DNA from: Amylostereum areolatum
Lineage: Eukaryota; Basidiomycota; Agaricomycetes; Russulales; Stereaceae
Reading direction: 5' to 3'
Length of the DNA: 64,000 nt
Assembly: GCA_012932865.1 (NCBI GenBank)
Contig: SAXG01000001.1
Coordinates: 62,001 to 126,000, forward strand
The translations under genes were made by a program, and so were the position numbers. This document shows positions 45,204 through 56,900 of the stretch, piece after piece (position 1 is the stretch's first letter; each line of letters opens with the position of its first letter). The notes beneath the pieces were generated by a model. It did no database searches. It saw only the letters and a program-made list of their open reading frames with translations, and was not told the DNA's origin.

Positions 45204-47414
45204 ATGTCTCGCACGCTCTTCGAAGAACTCACTGGAACCAAAGATGTTGACCATGGCGACGGCTTCCCCGTGACAGCACTTTCCAAGACGCTCCTTCAGT
45301 ACGCAGGTCTCGACGTCGTCCAATTCCGCCGCAACCAGCAAGTCGCATACCGGATTGTGGATCGGTCACGCGAGATATACGACGGGATTAACCCTATCAT
45401 CCGAAAGATCAACGCGTGGCAGCTCGACGATGGCCTTCAAGGCGCAGAAGGTTACTGGACAGACTTTGACAACTATCAGGATGCAGTCGACGCCCTTGAA
45501 GAGTAAGACTTCTGTCCATACGATACGCGCGTTTTGTGACATCTTTTGACACCGTCACCCCAGAGCTCTCTTCGACATCGTGGATCTCTATGAAGAAGAG
45601 GCCCCTCTTTATCTGGCCAGCACTGGCACGGTGGAACTCTGCATAGCGGACGCGGACAAATGGGAACTAAATCGGACCAAGTTGCGCACGACCATCCAAG
45701 AGCTCTACTCCGGGGACAGGTTCACTGTGAGTGCCTGCTTCTGCGTTACTCGACGGCGTGTAAACATCGTAGTTGCAGGCCCTCCTTTCCATTGAAGACG
45801 CGGAAGGGGTACAAAGTGATATTCTGGCCGCGCAGAGACTTGACGACGCTGGACTCTTCTCCGCCCTGCAACGGAAGATCAACAATCACGACATAACGCG
45901 TTCTGTGAAACCGTAAGTCCCCGCTTGTGTATAGTCTTCACTTTGGCTGAGCTATCTCTTCAGGGAAGTCCGGGAGCTGCTCGCCGAGCAGGACACGTCG
46001 CTAGAGGAATGGCTCCCTATCTTCCACAGCCCTACGTACAACAAGGTGACCCGACTCTCCTCGATACCATGCAGTCGTCTGAGGACTAGTTTTTAGCACC
46101 TTATCACGTTCGCGGTCAAGTTCGTATTCGTTGTGCAAGGAGCGATGGATATTGCGGTGAACCCTAACGCGGACGACAAGTCGGCTTATCATCTGAAGTC
46201 GAGCACAGTTTGGACGGCCGCTAAGGAGTATGTCTGCCGTGAGAGTGGAGCTGTAAATCCTTGGCTAATTCCCTTCTTCAGGTTCGTGACATGCCTCAGC
46301 GACGCCCAGTCTGATAATGAAGACGACGCCTGCGAGCAGAAGCTGAGGGAAGCATATGAAACCTTCATCAATGTTCTCAAGGTAAAAAACACTCCTTCTT
46401 TCCGCCAGATCCCCTCTCATTATCTTGATTCTTGTATAGGCCACTCCTGGCCTCGAGACGCCGAGGTCCTACCTGGAGCTCATGAAACTCGCGCGGGACC
46501 TCCGTCGTCCCTACTTGGCTCGCTCGCTGGCGCTCATAATCTTGTGCCGAGCTCTCGTAGGGCTCTTCAACGAACCCGCCAATCATATCCACTCGAATAT
46601 CTCGCCATTAGAGACGTGCGTGCCTTCTGCCTTCGCGCCGTACACTCCTGACTGGCACGCTCCTTTGCAGTGCATTCGACGAGTCCGTTGCAGCCGTCAA
46701 CAAGGCCATCGATACGTACAAAAATGCCAGTCTTACCGAGCTTCATTCCGTGAGCTCGTCGGACGTCGCCGAAGCATTCAGGCAGGCCCAGGAGAAGATC
46801 AAAGCGTGCTACACTCAGTTCAACGTGCGCTGCTTGTTCATTCCTCGCGGAGGCTCACAGAGCTTACTCTATGTCTAATGATTAGGCCACGGAGAAGTGG
46901 GAAAATGAAGAGAAGGCAAAGCTTGCGTCTGCCGCAGAGAAGGACACGAAACGTCTCGGGCAACTCCAAAAGAGGCTCGAAAAGGTTCGCTGCTATCTGA
47001 ACGCCAGTGATTGTTCTTCGCTGATCAGGCCTTTCAGTCGCCGTCCGACACCGTCGACGAGAGCCAGCTTGTTGAAGTCACCGTCACCGTTCACGACACG
47101 GAGGCCGCCGCCCCAGCCGTCGCAACCGTCAAGTGTACGTACCTTTTCTCCTATTCTACCTTTGGTGTGTTCTCACGCTCGTCTTGCCCACAGTCCGTGT
47201 GGAACCCAAGACGCGACTTGCGGCGATTAGCTGGGGCGTATGCCGCCATGAAGGCCTGGGCGACGATTATCGTGTGCGTGCGCGAGACGCCTCGAAGTTC
47301 GAGAAGGATGGCACGATATACACCATGGACGTTGCTGTTGAGGACTTGAACATTTCGGACAACAAGTGCACCTTGCAACTCATTCTCCTCGACCCGGCTG
47401 GACCCGAGTTATAG
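45204..47414 (+). CDS. unrecognised protein with coiled coil and possible ubiquitin-like C-terminus
   Basis: No named family recognised. Start ATG at 45204 (MSRTLFEELTGTKDVDHGDG). Exon 1 ends at 45502 (GTAAGA donor, phase 2). About ten short exons follow: ALFDIVDLYEEEAPLYLAST, then ALLSIEDAEGVQSDILAAQR, then EVRELLAEQDTSLEEWLPIF, then HLITFAVKFVFVVQGAMDIA, then FVTCLSDAQSDNEDDACEQ, then LELMKLARDLRRPYLARSLA, then AFDESVAAVNKAIDTYKNAS. A Lys/Glu-rich coiled coil comes next (ATEKWENEEKAKLASAAEKD). The final part (LVEVTVTVHDTEAAAPAVAT, then RVEPKTRLAAISWGVCRHEG, then VEDLNISDNKCTLQLILLD) has the strand-turn-helix-strand feel of a beta-grasp ubiquitin-like domain; that is inference only. Predicted cytosolic or nuclear, no membrane helix. 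Convergent with the RGS gene. Confidence 0.7.
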
Positions 47415-47852
47415 GCAGGCCGTATGTTGCACCTTACGCTCCAATGTTCCGATATTGGTTCAAACTTTGATACCTTCTGGTGTAGGGATCCCTCATCTAT
47501 ATTACTCTCTTCTGCTCTCCCCACCTTTTTCCAGTCCGTACACTGTACAGTCGTTTAATTTCGTTTTCGTCTTCAACCTCGGCTTGGCCTGTACTTGGCA
47601 TGTGTTCGATACCAAACCTATGTTCCGCGGCGTCGTCCCACAACCGTCCGGCTTTTTTTCCATATATCATTCAAATATCCTGCATTGTAAGGCTTGGTGC
47701 TCGTAGGTGCATTCAGCTACTGATCAGTTCTCGCCGAGCTGTCGCCACGTAAGATGGAGGGTGGGCAAGAGCAGTCTCGGTGGCTGACCTGACTCAGAAG
47801 ACAGTCGTTCTGAGTATAAGCAAAGATGTTGTTGTCCAATATACAAGCTACA

Positions 47853-49407
47853 TTAGAATGCTAGGGTTACATATATGCCTACGCCGTGTTCTTCGTGTAG
47901 GTCGGCAGCCCCTGGCACCCACACGTTCGCGTCGCGGAGACCGAGCTCGTCGAGCTGGACCTTCACTTGACCATATTCCGGCGAATTGAAAAACTAGAAC
48001 GGCCTTCAATGACAGACGAGGGAGTAGACAGAAGGAGAAACACACCTCAGGAAACGCGTCGCCGGCAAGTCTCCGGAAGACAACAGTTTGCACGCGCTCG
48101 TACAATCGGACGACGTTCGCCAGTTGCATCGTATTCAGGTCCTGAACAACGCCGACTCGGAGGCCTTGAACTTCATTCACGAGCTCGTCTATCTCCTCCC
48201 GCAGGCCAGGGGTAACATCCACAATTCTGGCGGCGTCTGTGGCGAGGTACGTCTCGTAAAGTCCGACTGCCCGAGAGATCAATCGATCGCAGTGCATCCT
48301 CCCCGCCTCGCGTACGTGGTCCTCCGTCAGCGTGGTACAAGAGAGCACGGAGGAGCCGAGGATGAGCCTCCTTTTGAGCTCCTCGCACGCGAGCCAGACC
48401 TCCAGATCAAGGACCATCTTCTCCCCGGTGCGACGGACGAAGGACCGGAAGGACGAGAGGCGGAGAGGGTTGGAGAGGGTCGTGTGCATCAGCGCGAGGT
48501 TGGTCTCGATGAAGGGCTGGGAGAAGGTGGAAGAACTTGGGCTGGAGTGGAGGGACCATCGAGCAACTTGCGCGCCTTCATTCGTGACTTCGTACACCGC
48601 CGTCCGACTGTACTGGAACTCCGGTCTGGCACCTTGCTGCATACGAACCAGCCATGAATCAGCCGGATACCACCTTCCCGAGTGTCCGACGCTCACATTG
48701 TCTTTCTCGTGACCTTGGGCCATGAATACCACCGTAACGTTCTTCCACTCTTTCCTCCTCCCTCCTTGGTCGCGCCAGAGCGTGATTAATCCCAAGCGCA
48801 CAAATTCGGCAGCGAGGTATCCTGCGTCGTCCGTCAGACGGACCGTCGTGAAATCGCAGAGCCATCTGAGCGCGTCTATGGCCCGGAAACGCGCCTTCTC
48901 GGACCCTTCGATGGCTCCGCCGATAGGTTGTAGAAAAATGCCTCGCGGAGATGAATGGCCTTCAAGAATTTTGTTCGGCGTGCGACCCACGAAGTGCCGG
49001 AATATAGCCTTGACATCTTCAGATCGCCATACAACCGCGTCGGACCTCGGGTCTCGCTGGAGATGTACGAGATATGGAGAGGGAGGGATAGCATCGAACA
49101 CGTGCTGTATATGAAGGTTTTCCACGCCGTTCGCCATCATGAAGTGGTGTAGAACGTGCATTCCCTTGGGTGTAGGAACGTATGTTTCCCGTTCCGAGTC
49201 GGAAAAGAGGGCAGACGTAGGGTTCGATGCCCTTTGAATGAGGCGGCCGGCCATGAAGGATTGACAGAGAGCGTGGGCAGCTGCTGAGGTGCGCGGAAAG
49301 GATGCGGAGGTGCGCGCGGTAGTCTTTCTTCCGAGTTTGGTCGATTTGGGGGAAGGGGGAGAGGGAGAGGGCGCGAGTCGGGTTTGGCATAGGTTGAGGG
49401 TGGGCAT
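47853..49407 (-). CDS. DEP-RGS protein (Sst2/FlbA type)
   Basis: Regulator of G-protein signalling that would speed GTP hydrolysis on a G-alpha subunit, damping pheromone or nutrient signalling. Exon 1 runs to 48046 and joins by a GTGTGT..CTAG intron to 47993-47853. Phases sum exactly to 500 residues from 49407, or 531 from an in-frame ATG at 49500. I prefer 49407 (MPTLNLCQTRLAPSPS) because the preceding 31 residues look like leader sequence. The N-terminal half carries the DEP-like repeats (FMAGRLIQRASNPTSALFSD, then YVPTPKGMHVLHHFM, then FRAIDALRWLCDFTTVRLTD). The RGS domain starts near LRLSSFRSFVRRTGEKMVLD with LEVWLACEELKRRL and ends VFRRLAGDAFPEFFNSPEYG. The C-terminal tail is VWVPGAADLHEEHGVG. 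The alternative acceptor 10 nt upstream breaks the frame. Confidence 0.88.
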
Positions 49408-49500
49408 GATCGAGAGAGCTTCGGCGTGAGTGAATGAATGTTCGAATGAAGAGTATTTGGTGGGATGGTGCGTGGTCAGGGGGAGTGCGACGATAAACAT

Positions 49501-51737
49501 GGCGAAGAGATCGTATAAATCCTATGGAACGGTATCAGACGCGTCCAACAAAGGGGGAAGGGGGTCGGCTGACCTTGCAGAGGAGGCGTTCAGTGCTATG
49601 TTGGTGTGACATCTGCACCACAGGGCATGCAAGGAAATGGTCTTTTCTGCGAGGTCGAGATGCCTGGCAAAGCCTGCCACGCTCCCTAGAAAGTTGGGAG
49701 GAAAGGTTGCACGCCATCACGTTTGAAGCCCCGCATTCCTCAAGTAAGAGCTTGAACGTGTCTTCCTAGCGTATCGGAACTTAGCGAGCGAGCGGCGGCG
49801 GACAATGAACCCCGTACCTGTGCCATGGATGCGGAAGAGTGGAGATGATGAAAGGGGGTGAGGAGGAAAAGGAAAGGAGGCTGGAGAGCAGGGGAGTGGG
49901 GCGTTGGCACTTATACGTTCAGTCCACATGGCGGTTACTCACTGCGAGTACACCCCCTACAGTGCGCCCGGAACTTCTTCATGATCGAGCTTCCCGCCTC
50001 TGCTTGCCCGCTGCCTTTTTGCGACTCGAACGATCTGTTCGTCCCGCACCGGTCGTGGTGCGGCGCCTTTTGAATCAGAAGCATCAGATGCACTGACGGT
50101 GGGGCAGTGTGCAAGAGTTGTCCGTCTGCAGAGTCGCCCCCTGCGTCCTCGGGCTGTTTGGGTTGGCTTTTCGGGATCGGGGGTGGTGCTGCGGGTGGGA
50201 GTACGCGTGAGGGAGGCTCGATATAAACAGCGATGTAGTTGCAGCAATCCATCGTGTTTATCTTCGGAGCTGGAAGCTTGATGAGAAAAGACAAAAGAGG
50301 CAGGTACTACACCGGCCACTTACCGCTTCGTCCATCTCCATCTCTCCATCTCTCCATCTTCCATCTTCCATCCCATCCCTGCATCTTGCCGATCACTACT
50401 AAGAGCTAGCGCATTCTCACCGCACGACACTGCACAAAATGTCAACAGAAGACGGAGAGAGCCAGTTCCGGTCGTCTTGTGGTCTTGCGCTCTACGTGTT
50501 CGTAAGGCGACATCGAATCGTGATGTTGTTCCCCTTCTGATGGATCATTGGACGAAATCTGTACGATGCCTTCCGAGGTTATGGTACTACATAACGAGGG
50601 TCGACTCCATCGACGTTTGCTTTGGAAGACTACGAGGCGAGATAAGGAGACCATTGACAGTTTACGTATATGTATATGTGTTGCAGGGCCCAGTAGAGAT
50701 AACCGTGGCTTGATTCCAGTGACTGTCTTGGTACGAGGGGAAGTGGTGGAGGGAAAGTAAATGAGAATTTGATTTTTGGCATCGTTGCGAGTCGCGAGAC
50801 CGCCATCTTGATTGTGTTTGTTTGGTAATTGTTTGGCAGCAGCCTCATCAATTACGTGATGGAGAACAATGGACCTCATTTCTGTCAGGATCATGCTCGC
50901 CGCATCGCTTTCATTCTCTCCCTCCCGCCATGTCGTTCCCGATATTGTCCCTCCTTTTGTGCTCTTCTTGCAATACTGAACTTGTCTCATCATTTCTTAC
51001 TTTACAGTTGAACGATCGTGCGCGCTTCTCATTCCATCCTGTGCGTCGTCTGGCTTCTATGGACGCGCCTCTGCTCGCCTTCCTGCTTTATATTTCCTAC
51101 TGTCTGACTGTGCGGTCCATCCGGGGCGGGATAGTAGCGGGCAGAGCACTTTCTGAAGGTCTGGCCCCTTGAGCTTGTGGCAACTTGTGCGTGCATGACA
51201 ACGATCGGAGACGATGTCGTGGTGCGTGCCACGCGAACGAGCGCGGTGGACCGTGTTTTACTTTTCTCTCTGAGAAGGTGGAGCTACAGATCCTGGGAGA
51301 ATAAAGGAGGGGGGGGGGGTTCTGCATGCTGATGGTTCAGATGACTTGAAACGAGCCATCCGGCATCCGAGGACTCAAAGAGGCTGAAAGTGCCATATGG
51401 ATACCTGGGTTTGTCACGGTTGAGCATTAACGCCATTGCGAGGTTGGTGGAAAAGCTTCTAAGACTACACTCAAGCCAGCATTGTTCGATGTCATAGTCC
51501 GCAAATGCAACACCGTGGCAGAAAACGAGCCGAGACCAAGCCGAGACACGCGGAAGCTGTCAACAGCCTCTTCAATTACGTCATCGAGGCAGTTACAATG
51601 CGCGTGCGCGCGCCAACCGTGACCCCGCCCTACTCCGCCGGCGCCCAAGTCACCCTCTTCTACAACGCGTCCTCCTGCACACAACCCTTAACCTCAACTC
51701 TATCAGCGCTTCAACTGTGTATCTACACTGCACTCCG
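49501..51737. other. intergenic, 2.2 kb
   Basis: RGS promoter on the left, leader of the Gag-like gene on the right. A tandem TCCATC-rich stretch lies at 50331-50375 and a G-run of about 12 at 51308-51319. Open frames on both strands show no splice partners or motifs. Confidence 0.45.
50331..50375. repeat. TCCATC/TCTCCATC microsatellite-like tract
   Basis: About 45 bp of imperfect tandem TCCATCTC and TTCCATC units in intergenic DNA. Confidence 0.6.
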
Positions 51738-52472
51738 ATGCCTTGCGACCCATGCTGCTCTGCCGTGCCCGTCTCCATCCCCACAAGGCTCGACGCCTCC
51801 GGATCCAACTTTCTCCTCTGGCAAGCACGCACTCAGACGATTCTCCAAGCACGCGGTCTCTGGGCCCTCACCAACGGCTCTGAGAACCCTCCCCTTGACT
51901 CCGCAGTGGATGACTCCTGGCACTCCCGCGACGCCGCGGCGCGCCTTCAAATCATGCACAACTTACCCGACGCGCTCCTCTGGATCGTGTACCCGTCCTG
52001 CGCCACGGCCCGTGCGCAATGGGCCGCGCTCAACGCGCATTTCCTCCCGTCTTCCTCTTACAAAGCCTACTTCGCACTCAAGCGTTTCCGCGGCGCGCGC
52101 ATGGACGACGGCGCAGACGTCGCGGTGCACGTGCAGCGCATGGGTGCGTTGTGGCAGGAGGTCGTCTTGCTCGGCGCGTACAACTCTCAGGAGGAGAAGC
52201 AAACGCCGGACATGGCTTTTGCGCTGGGTTTGCTGGGCTCATTGCCGGAGTCGTGGTGCGAGTTTGCGAAGACGTGGACGGAGGAGGTGGGCAGGATGCG
52301 CACGCCGTCTGCCACGGTCATTGGGAGGTTGTTGGATATGGACTTCTTGCGCCGGGCGAGGAAGGGAGAGGAGAATGGGAGTGCGAATGGGAAGCGTGGA
52401 AGAGTACGTGGGGTGCGGATGTCGGCAGTAGCCAGTGAGGGCCCTCCTGCTGTCAAGCGCGTCGACGAGTAG
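51738..52472 (+). CDS. Gag-like (UBN2-type) single-exon protein
   Basis: A 244-residue uninterrupted frame resembling the Gag polyprotein core (UBN2/DUF4219-like) of Ty1/copia retrotransposons: LDASGSNFLLWQARTQTILQ, then RGLWALTNGSENPP, then AAARLQIMHNLPDALLWIVY, then ARAQWAALNAHFLPSSSYKA, then YFALKRFRGARMDDGADVAV, then LLGSLPESWCEFAKTWTEE. The W near the start and the LLGSLPESW block are typical. No zinc knuckle, protease, integrase or reverse transcriptase follows: the next gene begins 330 bp away on the other strand. No long terminal repeats were seen. It ends in a short basic tail (GSANGKRGRVRGVR). It is either a retained, possibly domesticated, Gag gene or a relic that happens to be open. 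The codon-3 GC is high, like the host genes. Confidence 0.65.
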   Translation: MPCDPCCSAVPVSIPTRLDASGSNFLLWQARTQTILQARGLWALTNGSENPPLDSAVDDSWHSRDAAARLQIMHNLPDALLWIVYPSCATARAQWAALNAHFLPSSSYKAYFALKRFRGARMDDGADVAVHVQRMGALWQEVVLLGAYNSQEEKQTPDMAFALGLLGSLPESWCEFAKTWTEEVGRMRTPSATVIGRLLDMDFLRRARKGEENGSANGKRGRVRGVRMSAVASEGPPAVKRVDE

Positions 52473-52803
52473 TAGCATATAGCGAGTACTCGGGCGTTTC
52501 GCGTTCATGTCGCGGTATGCTTGTGACGCTACACTCGTCGTTCGGCCTGCAGACAAGGCCAGTTAGCTCGTCCCGTGGGTCTAACATGTTCTCGCACTAA
52601 AACATACATCCCTTTCATAGGCGACCTGTCTACAGACTACACCCAGTTCTCTCCTCGTTCAAGTCGCTTAAGAACCATCGTCTCAATACACGACCGGGCG
52701 AGGAACCTTGGATTTTACAGTGCATGCTTGAGACAACCCCGTATCTTGTGTACCATAAGTAACCTAGCATGATTTACACACATAAAGCAATCCATTGCGC
52801 GTA

Positions 52804-53736
52804 TTACCCGCCTTGGCAGGTGGTCGCGATATCTTGGTTCTCGACCACTTCGTCCGGGCTCACGATCACATCCATTCTCCAGTCGTGATCATCCATAGGT
52901 ATTCGATCCAGCGCAACCATCTGTTCGCGCAGCGCAATTCCTACTGTAGCATCCGTCAGCACGTAGCGCTCAAAGAAATGGGGAGAGGAAGAAGCGACCC
53001 ACCGAGGAGGGGTCGCGCTTTGCTTGCAGTGTAGGCCGTGATGAAGCGGTCGTAGTAGCCTTTTCCGTGGCCCAGACGCGAGAACGCGCGATCGAACGCA
53101 ACGCCTACTCGATGGACATTCAGCACGTTAGTATGGGAGCTATAAGAATGACCGTACCAGGAACAAGGATCACGTCGAGCTGTGGGCTGGTCGCATCCAT
53201 TGCTGCCGCGTTCAGGGCAATGAGCACCCAGAACAAACACCAGAACATCGATACACACCGTTTTCGCGTCGAAGCCCGTCTGGGAGAAGATACCTTGGCT
53301 CGCGTATGCCCCACAGCCCGCTTTCCAACCTTTCCAAGTCATTTTCATCCCGAATCCTCAGGAAGTCCATTCGCCCCGATGCAGATGGGTCGATCTTGGG
53401 CGCGTACAGAGTCTTCCCTGCCGGCGTTCGATGCGACTTCGACAGACGAGAAGGAGACTAGACAAACCAGCGCGCAAGATAGAAGGAACGAGGGTCCAGG
53501 TGTTAGCCTCCGCCGAGGGCATACTGAGGTAGCACGAGAGGACGCGGGCTCGGTGGAACCATGGGGCGGCAATGATGCGTTCCGCGATCTGGTGCGCTTC
53601 TCGTTGGTCAGATGGAATCAGCCGAGGGGAGGTACTCGTGGGACGCACATTGGGACTCGATGTCAGACTGTGAGAGCGCGCGCAAAGCACCCGAGATCGT
53701 CTTTCTGAGCGCGTGTTTGTGCGTTTGGGAGGCCAT
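52804..53736 (-). CDS. 5-formyltetrahydrofolate cyclo-ligase
   Basis: ATP-dependent conversion of 5-formyl-THF to 5,10-methenyl-THF in folate one-carbon metabolism; cytosolic or mitochondrial. Six exons. Exon 1 (53736-53649) gives MASQTHKHALRKTISGALRA. Exon 2 (53596-53468) gives RVLSCYLSMPSAEANTW. Exon 3 (from 53417) has KTLYAPKIDPSASGRMDFL and LWGIREPRYLLPDGLRREN. Exon 4 has PQLDVILVPG, exon 5 VAFDRAFSRLGHGKGYYDRF (family signature) and exon 6 GIALREQMVALDRIPMDDHD, ending at 52804. The first two exons have exact coordinates, and all joins keep phase. Length (about 245 residues) suits the family. The gene starts 233 bp from the phospholipase D gene, head to head, so they probably share a promoter. 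Confidence 0.95.
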
Positions 53737-53969
53737 CGTGGAGGAGGGGATTGGGAAGGAGTCCGAGGCGGTCTCGGAGGTTTCGGGACAGGTCTGATTG
53801 CATTCCACGCATAATGACATCCTGAAAAGGCAAGGCACCCGGCGGTTGACTCCGGCACCGCCGTCGGCGATCGCTCGACTGGCAACTGCCCGCAGTCCAG
53901 TCGAACCAAATCCCATCCACTTCGTTCCAACCTTCACGACGACGACGACAACAACCCACAGAAACCGCT
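53737..53969. promoter_or_regulatory. bidirectional promoter region
   Basis: 233 bp between the divergent cyclo-ligase (-) and phospholipase D (+) start codons. It includes a GACGACGACGACAACAAC tract just before the phospholipase start. No TATA was seen for either gene. Confidence 0.5.
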
Positions 53970-56900
53970 ATGTCCTTTTTCACCCACCTCGTAGAGCGCA
54001 TCCCAGAGGGGATTCAACGCACCAACGACACACTCATCGGTTGGTACTTCTTCCATTCATTGCACCAGACCACGCGATAACCTACGGACTCTATGCCTTT
54101 CCAGGCATCTTCAACCCGGATCGTGAGTTCTACTGGCCAGTGTGGCGCATTTTTTCCATAGGACGGTACTTAAGGACTTGTAGGCCGCCACGACGACCCC
54201 GAAGAGAAACTCCACGACGAGATCAGAGCTGAGATCAACTCCGGCCACCGTTTCTACAGCTTCGCGGACGAGCGCTCCCAGAACTTCGTCAAATGGTTTG
54301 TCCCCATGGTTGTCTGCCTGTCGTGGATTGGGCTCAGTACGACGTGAAGGCACATCGATGGCCACGATTACTTCTGGGCACTGTCTGAGATTCTCGACAG
54401 CGCGAAGGAGTGCATCTTCATTCTCGTGCGTTTTTCCGTATCTTCGCCTTCGATTATATTTAAACTGACATCGCTGTGTCTTCATGCAGGATTGGTGGCT
54501 CACCCCTGAGCTCTACCTTCGCCGTCCCCCGGCCTACCACGAAGAATGGAGGCTGGATCGTATTCTGAAGCGCAAGGCCGAGCAAGGCGTGAAGATCTAC
54601 GTCATCGTGTACAAGGAGGTGCGCTTCGCCGCTCGTCGTCAACACGCCTGTGTGATCTGATATGACGATATGGTCTAGGTCACGCAAACGATGAGCATGA
54701 GCTCTTCGCACACCAAGGTGAACATGTTTGTACTGAATACGTTGTGCTGAACTGACGATGGGTTGTCATGTGTAGAAAGCCCTGGAGGCTTTACACCCCA
54801 ACATTGCTGTCATGCGCCACCCAGACCATATTGGTTCCAAAGGTTTGCGTCTTCCCCTATCGCCAGCACCCAACCAAACTCAGCCTGGCTACAGACAACG
54901 TCGAATTCTGGTCTCACCACGAGAAGGTACATTCCCGTCCTCCCTCGTCTTAACCCGTCCTCTAAGACACGTTCTTTTTAGGTCGTGGTGGTGGACAACC
55001 ACCGCGCCTGCATCGGCGGCCTCGATATTTGCTTTGGCCGTTGGGACACGAACAACCACCCGCTCGCGGACGCGCACCCGACCGACTTTTCCAAGACACT
55101 CTTCCCGGGCCAGGACTACAACAACGCGCGCATCCTTGATTTCCAGGACGTGTACAACTACGTGAGCGGGACGATTGATATCACCCAGAGCCCGCGCATG
55201 CCGTGGCACGACGTGAGTGATTCGTGGGTCGATCTGGTTGGGGATTGGTATTGACATGGGTCGTAGGTGCATATGACGCTAGTCGGTCCTGTCGGGCTGG
55301 ATATCGTGCAGCATTTCACAGAGAGGTGGAACGAGGTTAAGAAACGCAAGGTATGTTTCCTTACCCTCTTACTTACGCCCAGTCGCTGATTTCCAATGGT
55401 GTTCATAGTACAAGGACGATGCGTGCGTCCCGCTTACTATCGCCGCGGCCCACTCTCTGACTTCCCATCTTCCAGCCGCTACGACTGGCTTGCCCTCCCT
55501 CACAACACTGAAGCTTCCCCCAATGAAGCCGTTGTCCGTGCGTGCTCCTCTACTTTCTTCCCTTCGTGAAACCTTGTCTGACCTACTACCAGGTCACCCC
55601 CATCGCGAGCGCTGGCACGCTATGGGCCACCGTTTCAAGCAGCGTTTCTACGTCTCTGAAGGCGAGGAAGCAGACTACGATGACGACTACGCGCGTGCGC
55701 CGCATGGGTCGTGCCGCGTGCAGGTTGTCCGCAGTGTTTCCGATTGGAGCCACGGCGTGCTGACGGAGCACAGTATTCAAAATGCTTGTTCGTCTACCCG
55801 ATATATTCTTCGAAGTTTAAGCAAGCTAACAACAAGGGCGGTAGACATCCAGCTCATCAGGGAAGCGAATCATTACATCTACATCGGTTAGTCATTGTCT
55901 CGCTCGCGCGTGCTGCTGGGGCTAACATTTCTTTTTGTTCTGGACTGGCAGAAAACCAATTCTTGTACGTCTCTCCACCGTGACACACCGACGTTGACAG
56001 GGGCTGACGAGGCCCACAGCATATCCAACACCCAAACCGAGGGCGTGGTCAAGAACACTATTGCCGCCGCGCTCGTGGAGCGTATCGTTCGCGCTGCGCA
56101 GGAAGGACGAAAGTTCAAGGTACATTTTCTCTCCATTCCTCCTTCTCTTCGTTATTGTTGACATCGAGTATAGGTCGTGGTAGTCATTCCCGAAGTCCCG
56201 GGCTTCGCGGGCGATATCAAAGACGAAACATCGATCAACACTATCCTGGCAGCCCAGTACCGCACCATCAATCGTGGGGGACACAGTATCTACGAGGAGA
56301 TCCGCAAGGCGGGCTACGAGCCGTGCGTCCATTTCCGGTGCTGTGCCGATGTGAACTGTGGCTAACGCATAGAACTTGCGCAGGACTGATTACATTACCT
56401 TCTACCATCTGCGTGTGTACGACCGGATCAACGCCCCCATTGGTGAGCCTTCCTCCTATCAAAGTTTTCGGCGCCGTCCATGCTAACCGTGCCGGATAGA
56501 CACGCTCATCCGCCGCATGGAAGACACCAGCGGTGTCAAGTTCAACCAGGCTCAAGTCGCGCTCGCACGTCAGTGGGTCGGGGACACTGCCGACCCGGAC
56601 CAGCCGACGGAGGTGACGATCAAGATCGCGCAACCGACCACGGAAGGCATGGTGGTGAGCAAGAAGACGGAGGTGAAGACGGAGACGTACAAGCTTCCCC
56701 AGACGACACGCGAGGCAGTCGACATCATCGAGACGTTTGAGCAGTCCGTAGAGCACGGCAGAAGGAACGACGACGTCGCGGATACGGTGGGGCAGCATGC
56801 GTTGAAGGACGAGACGGAGCTTGCGGAGGAGAAGTGGCTGGGGACGGAGCAAGAGGAGCTCGACTCGTGCGTTCATCCCGTCTTCTTTTGTGGGTACGTT

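Noticed and set aside
51505..52431. 308-codon plus-strand frame overlapping the Gag-like gene
   Set aside because: Out of frame with the Gag-like blocks, and Arg/Ser/Thr-rich as expected for a shadow.
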